This document shows, piece after piece, positions 5,415-7,751 of a stretch of DNA of 7,751 nt (position 1 is the first letter of the stretch; each line of letters opens with the position of its first letter). The notes under the pieces were generated by a model. The model saw only the letters and a list, made by a program, of their open reading frames with translations. It did not search any database and had not been told where the DNA came from. The stretch comes from Candidatus Peribacterales bacterium (GTDB taxonomy: Bacteria; Patescibacteriota; Gracilibacteria; Peribacterales; Peribacteraceae), in assembly GCA_021731345.1 (NCBI GenBank), contig JAKFXO010000054.1, forward strand, positions 1 to 7,751, in the 5' to 3' direction. The position numbers and the translations under genes were made by a program.

Positions 5415-7751
5415 ATGGCGTTTACGCCCCGCACGTCCGACTCGTTCGACGCAGTAGCTCTCTCCGTCGCGAGCCCGGAAGACATTCTCACCTGGTCCCG
5501 TGGTGAAGTCACCAAGCCTGAAACCGTGAACTATCGCACCCAGCGTGCGGAGCCGGACGGACTTTTCTGTGAACGTATCTTCGGTCCTACGAAGAACTTC
5601 CAGTGTTTCTGCGGCAAGTATAAGGGTATCCGCTATAACTCGGTCGTCTGTGAGAAATGTGGTGTGGAAGTCACTCGCTCCATCGTTCGCCGTGAGCGCA
5701 TGGGTCACATTAACCTTGCTGTCCCTGTGACGCACATCTGGTTCCTCCGTTCGTCTCCATCTCGCCTCGGTCTCCTTCTTGATCTCTCGATCAAGACGCT
5801 TGAGCAGATCGTCTACTTCTCCGCGTACATCGTGGTGAACGTTGAGGAGGAAGGAAAAGGTGCTGTAGAGAAAGAGCTCCGCAGCGAATTCGACGCTCGT
5901 AAGAACCAGATCAAGCGTGAGCACGAGGAGGCACAGAAGCTTCTGAAAGAAGGAAAGCCAACGCGCGACCAGCTCGATGCTCTGGATGCAGGAACCGCTG
6001 AGAAGCTTGAAACGTTGAAGGCAAACCACAAAGACGCTCTCGAAGATATGGAGAACCTCCGCGTCGGCGCCGTTCTCTCCGAGCTCAAGTTCCGTGAAAT
6101 GAACATGAAATTCGGTCACTTGTTTAGGGCCGGTACGGGTGCTGAGTCACTCCGCGAGATCATTGCTGCTATCGACTATGACAAGATCGTTGAAGATCTT
6201 CAGAAGGAGAGACAGCAGTCCTCCGGTCAGCGCCTCAAGAAAGTCATGAAGCGCCTCAAGCTCGTTCAGTCACTCAAGCAGGCAGGTATCAAACCTGAGT
6301 GGATGATCCTCGCACGTCTTCCAGTGTTGCCTCCGGACCTCCGTCCGATGGTGCAGCTTGATGGTGGACGTTTCGCAGCATCTGACTTGAACGACTTGTA
6401 CCGCCGCGTTATCAACCGCAACAACCGCTTGAAGAAACTCATGAGCATCGGTGCTCCTGAAGTCATCAACCGTAACGAAAAGCGTATGTTGCAGGAAGCA
6501 GTCGATACGCTCCTGAACAACTCCGCACGCGCAGGAAAGGCACTGTTCACTGCTGGTGATCGCCGTAAGCTCCGCTCACTCTCCGACATGTTGAAGGGTA
6601 AGCAGGGACGCTTCCGCCAGAACCTCCTCGGTAAGCGCGTCGACTACTCCGGTCGTTCCGTTATCGTCGTTGGTCCGACACTGAACATCGACGAGTGTGG
6701 TCTTCCGAAGGAAATGGCCATGAAACTCTTCAAGCCGTTCGTCATCGGACGCTTGATCCGTGATGAACTTGCTCACAACGTGAAGTCCGCTGAGCGCATG
6801 GTTATCGATGGCTCCAAGAAAGTCTGGGACATCCTCGAGGAAGTCATCCAGAACAAATATGTGCTTTTGAACCGCGCTCCTACGCTGCACCGCCTCGGTA
6901 TTCAGGCGTTCATGCCACGTCTTATCGAAGGTCTCGCTATCCAGCTTCACCCACTCGTTTGTACGGCCTTCAACGCCGACTTCGACGGTGACCAGATGGC
7001 CGTCCACGTGCCACTTTCTGAGCCAGCTCAGAAAGAAGCTCGTGAACTCATGAGCGCTGCTCGTAACGTTTTGAAGCCATCCGCTGGTGAACCGATCATC
7101 ACGCCGGTGCAGGACATGGTGCTTGGTTGTTACTTCCTTTCAAACGTTCATGATGACCTTCCAGGTCACGGCATGATGTTTGGATCTGCGAACGAGGCAA
7201 TCCTTGCGTATGAACACCGCATCGTTGATCTTCAGGCGAAGATCAAAGTTCGTTTCCCAATTGCGGGTAGCGAAGATGGTGAAACTGAAATCGTTGAAAC
7301 ATCCGTTGGTCGCCTCTTCTTCCAGGAAATCGTTCCGCCAGAGCTCGGTCGCGTCAACGAGACGCTCAAAAAAGGCGTGCTCTCCAAACTGATTGCAAAC
7401 TCGTTGGAAGTTGTTGGAACCGAAAGGACTTCCAAACTTGCAAACGACATCAAGAACATCGGATTCAAGTACGCAACGATGTCCGGTATCTCTATCTCCA
7501 TCTCGGACGTTCTCGTTCCTGAGGAGAAGACGAAGATTCTTGAGGAAGCCAACGAAAAAGTCCGCAAGATCAACAACCAGTATTGGAAGGGTTGGATCAC
7601 GGCTGACGAGCGCTACCACCACGCTATCCGTATTTGGAGCAAGGCGAAGGGTGACGTGTCATCCCACATGATCAAGCAGTACACAGGTGATCCAAAAAAC
7701 AGCATCACCTACATGATCGACTCTGGAGCTCGTGGTAACTGGGGTCAGATT
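5415..7751 (+). CDS. rpoC: DNA-directed RNA polymerase subunit beta-prime, 3' end off the window
   Basis: The first 779 residues of the beta-prime subunit, which with beta forms the catalytic cleft of RNA polymerase. The N-terminal zinc site is C64, C66, C79, C82, with the same spacing as in E. coli. Conserved blocks follow: WMILARLPVLPPDLRP (296-311), RRVINRNNRLKKL (330-342), GKQGRFRQNLLGKRVDYSGR (395-414), LLNRAPTLHRLGIQAF (484-499) and NADFDGDQMAVH (520-531), whose three aspartates hold the catalytic magnesium. The window ends in SGARGNWGQI, before the bridge helix and trigger loop. Residues 140-215 form a charged coiled-coil-like insertion, so the stretch between the zinc site and clamp helices is about 60 residues longer than in E. 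coli. An in-frame ATG at 5304 would add 37 residues, but that stretch is unlike RpoC, uses different codons and follows the TAAGAT element directly. No rpoB lies immediately upstream. Confidence 0.97.
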   Translation, partial: MAFTPRTSDSFDAVALSVASPEDILTWSRGEVTKPETVNYRTQRAEPDGLFCERIFGPTKNFQCFCGKYKGIRYNSVVCEKCGVEVTRSIVRRERMGHINLAVPVTHIWFLRSSPSRLGLLLDLSIKTLEQIVYFSAYIVVNVEEEGKGAVEKELRSEFDARKNQIKREHEEAQKLLKEGKPTRDQLDALDAGTAEKLETLKANHKDALEDMENLRVGAVLSELKFREMNMKFGHLFRAGTGAESLREIIAAIDYDKIVEDLQKERQQSSGQRLKKVMKRLKLVQSLKQAGIKPEWMILARLPVLPPDLRPMVQLDGGRFAASDLNDLYRRVINRNNRLKKLMSIGAPEVINRNEKRMLQEAVDTLLNNSARAGKALFTAGDRRKLRSLSDMLKGKQGRFRQNLLGKRVDYSGRSVIVVGPTLNIDECGLPKEMAMKLFKPFVIGRLIRDELAHNVKSAERMVIDGSKKVWDILEEVIQNKYVLLNRAPTLHRLGIQAFMPRLIEGLAIQLHPLVCTAFNADFDGDQMAVHVPLSEPAQKEARELMSAARNVLKPSAGEPIITPVQDMVLGCYFLSNVHDDLPGHGMMFGSANEAILAYEHRIVDLQAKIKVRFPIAGSEDGETEIVETSVGRLFFQEIVPPELGRVNETLKKGVLSKLIANSLEVVGTERTSKLANDIKNIGFKYATMSGISISISDVLVPEEKTKILEEANEKVRKINNQYWKGWITADERYHHAIRIWSKAKGDVSSHMIKQYTGDPKNSITYMIDSGARGNWGQI

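Noticed and set aside
5373..6119. Long open frame of 248 codons on the minus strand
   Set aside because: It lies antisense inside rpoC, whose plus-strand translation is unmistakable; the minus protein shows no domain and is a codon-bias shadow.
6576..7622. Further minus-strand open frames (6576-7007, 7140-7622)
   Set aside because: Both are antisense to conserved rpoC sequence and have no recognisable motifs or start signals.

Overview
This window looks like a chromosomal segment from an uncultured bacterium, most plausibly a member of the Candidate Phyla Radiation (Patescibacteria). A Peregrinibacteria-like lineage is my best guess, because base composition is roughly balanced by eye and TGA is a true stop, which argues against the Gracilibacteria/SR1 recoded genetic code. 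TAA, TAG and TGA are all used as stops. The placement rests on the feel of the RpoC sequence, compact gene packing and absent Shine-Dalgarno sequences, so it is an inference. No tRNA, rRNA, CRISPR array, transposase or phage gene is visible.

Layout from left to right. Positions 1-160 hold no gene but contain a strong GC-rich hairpin overlapping a four-tract G-quadruplex motif. Three tightly spaced minus-strand genes follow (read 2209 to 161): a single-pass membrane-anchored protein of unknown function, a CofE-type gamma-glutamyl ligase homologue, and a PurN-type GAR formyltransferase. A 140-base divergent promoter region separates them from a plus-strand gene for a small zinc-ribbon protein. 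That gene runs tail to tail into a large minus-strand glycosyltransferase gene, and their stop codons overlap. The glycosyltransferase carries an N-terminal GT-A domain and a C-terminal GT-B (GT4) domain. A second divergent region of 213 bases leads to rpoC, the RNA polymerase beta-prime subunit, which runs off the right edge after 779 codons.

Gene relationships: PurN uses 10-formyl-tetrahydrofolate, normally as a polyglutamate. A CofE-family enzyme adds gamma-linked glutamate to a cofactor (F420 in the studied cases). F420 synthesis is not expected in this kind of organism, so a folate-polyglutamylation role beside PurN is an attractive but untested reading. The glycosyltransferase probably builds cell-surface polysaccharide. 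rpoC is an essential housekeeping gene, here with no rpoB immediately upstream.

The most distinctive signal is at gene starts. Five of the six genes lack a Shine-Dalgarno sequence at the usual distance (one has an ambiguous AGGA), yet each has a TANNNT (-10-like) hexamer ending 6 or 7 bases before its ATG. This is the signature expected of leaderless transcripts. rpoC is the exception, with an apparent 5' leader of about 30 to 105 bases.
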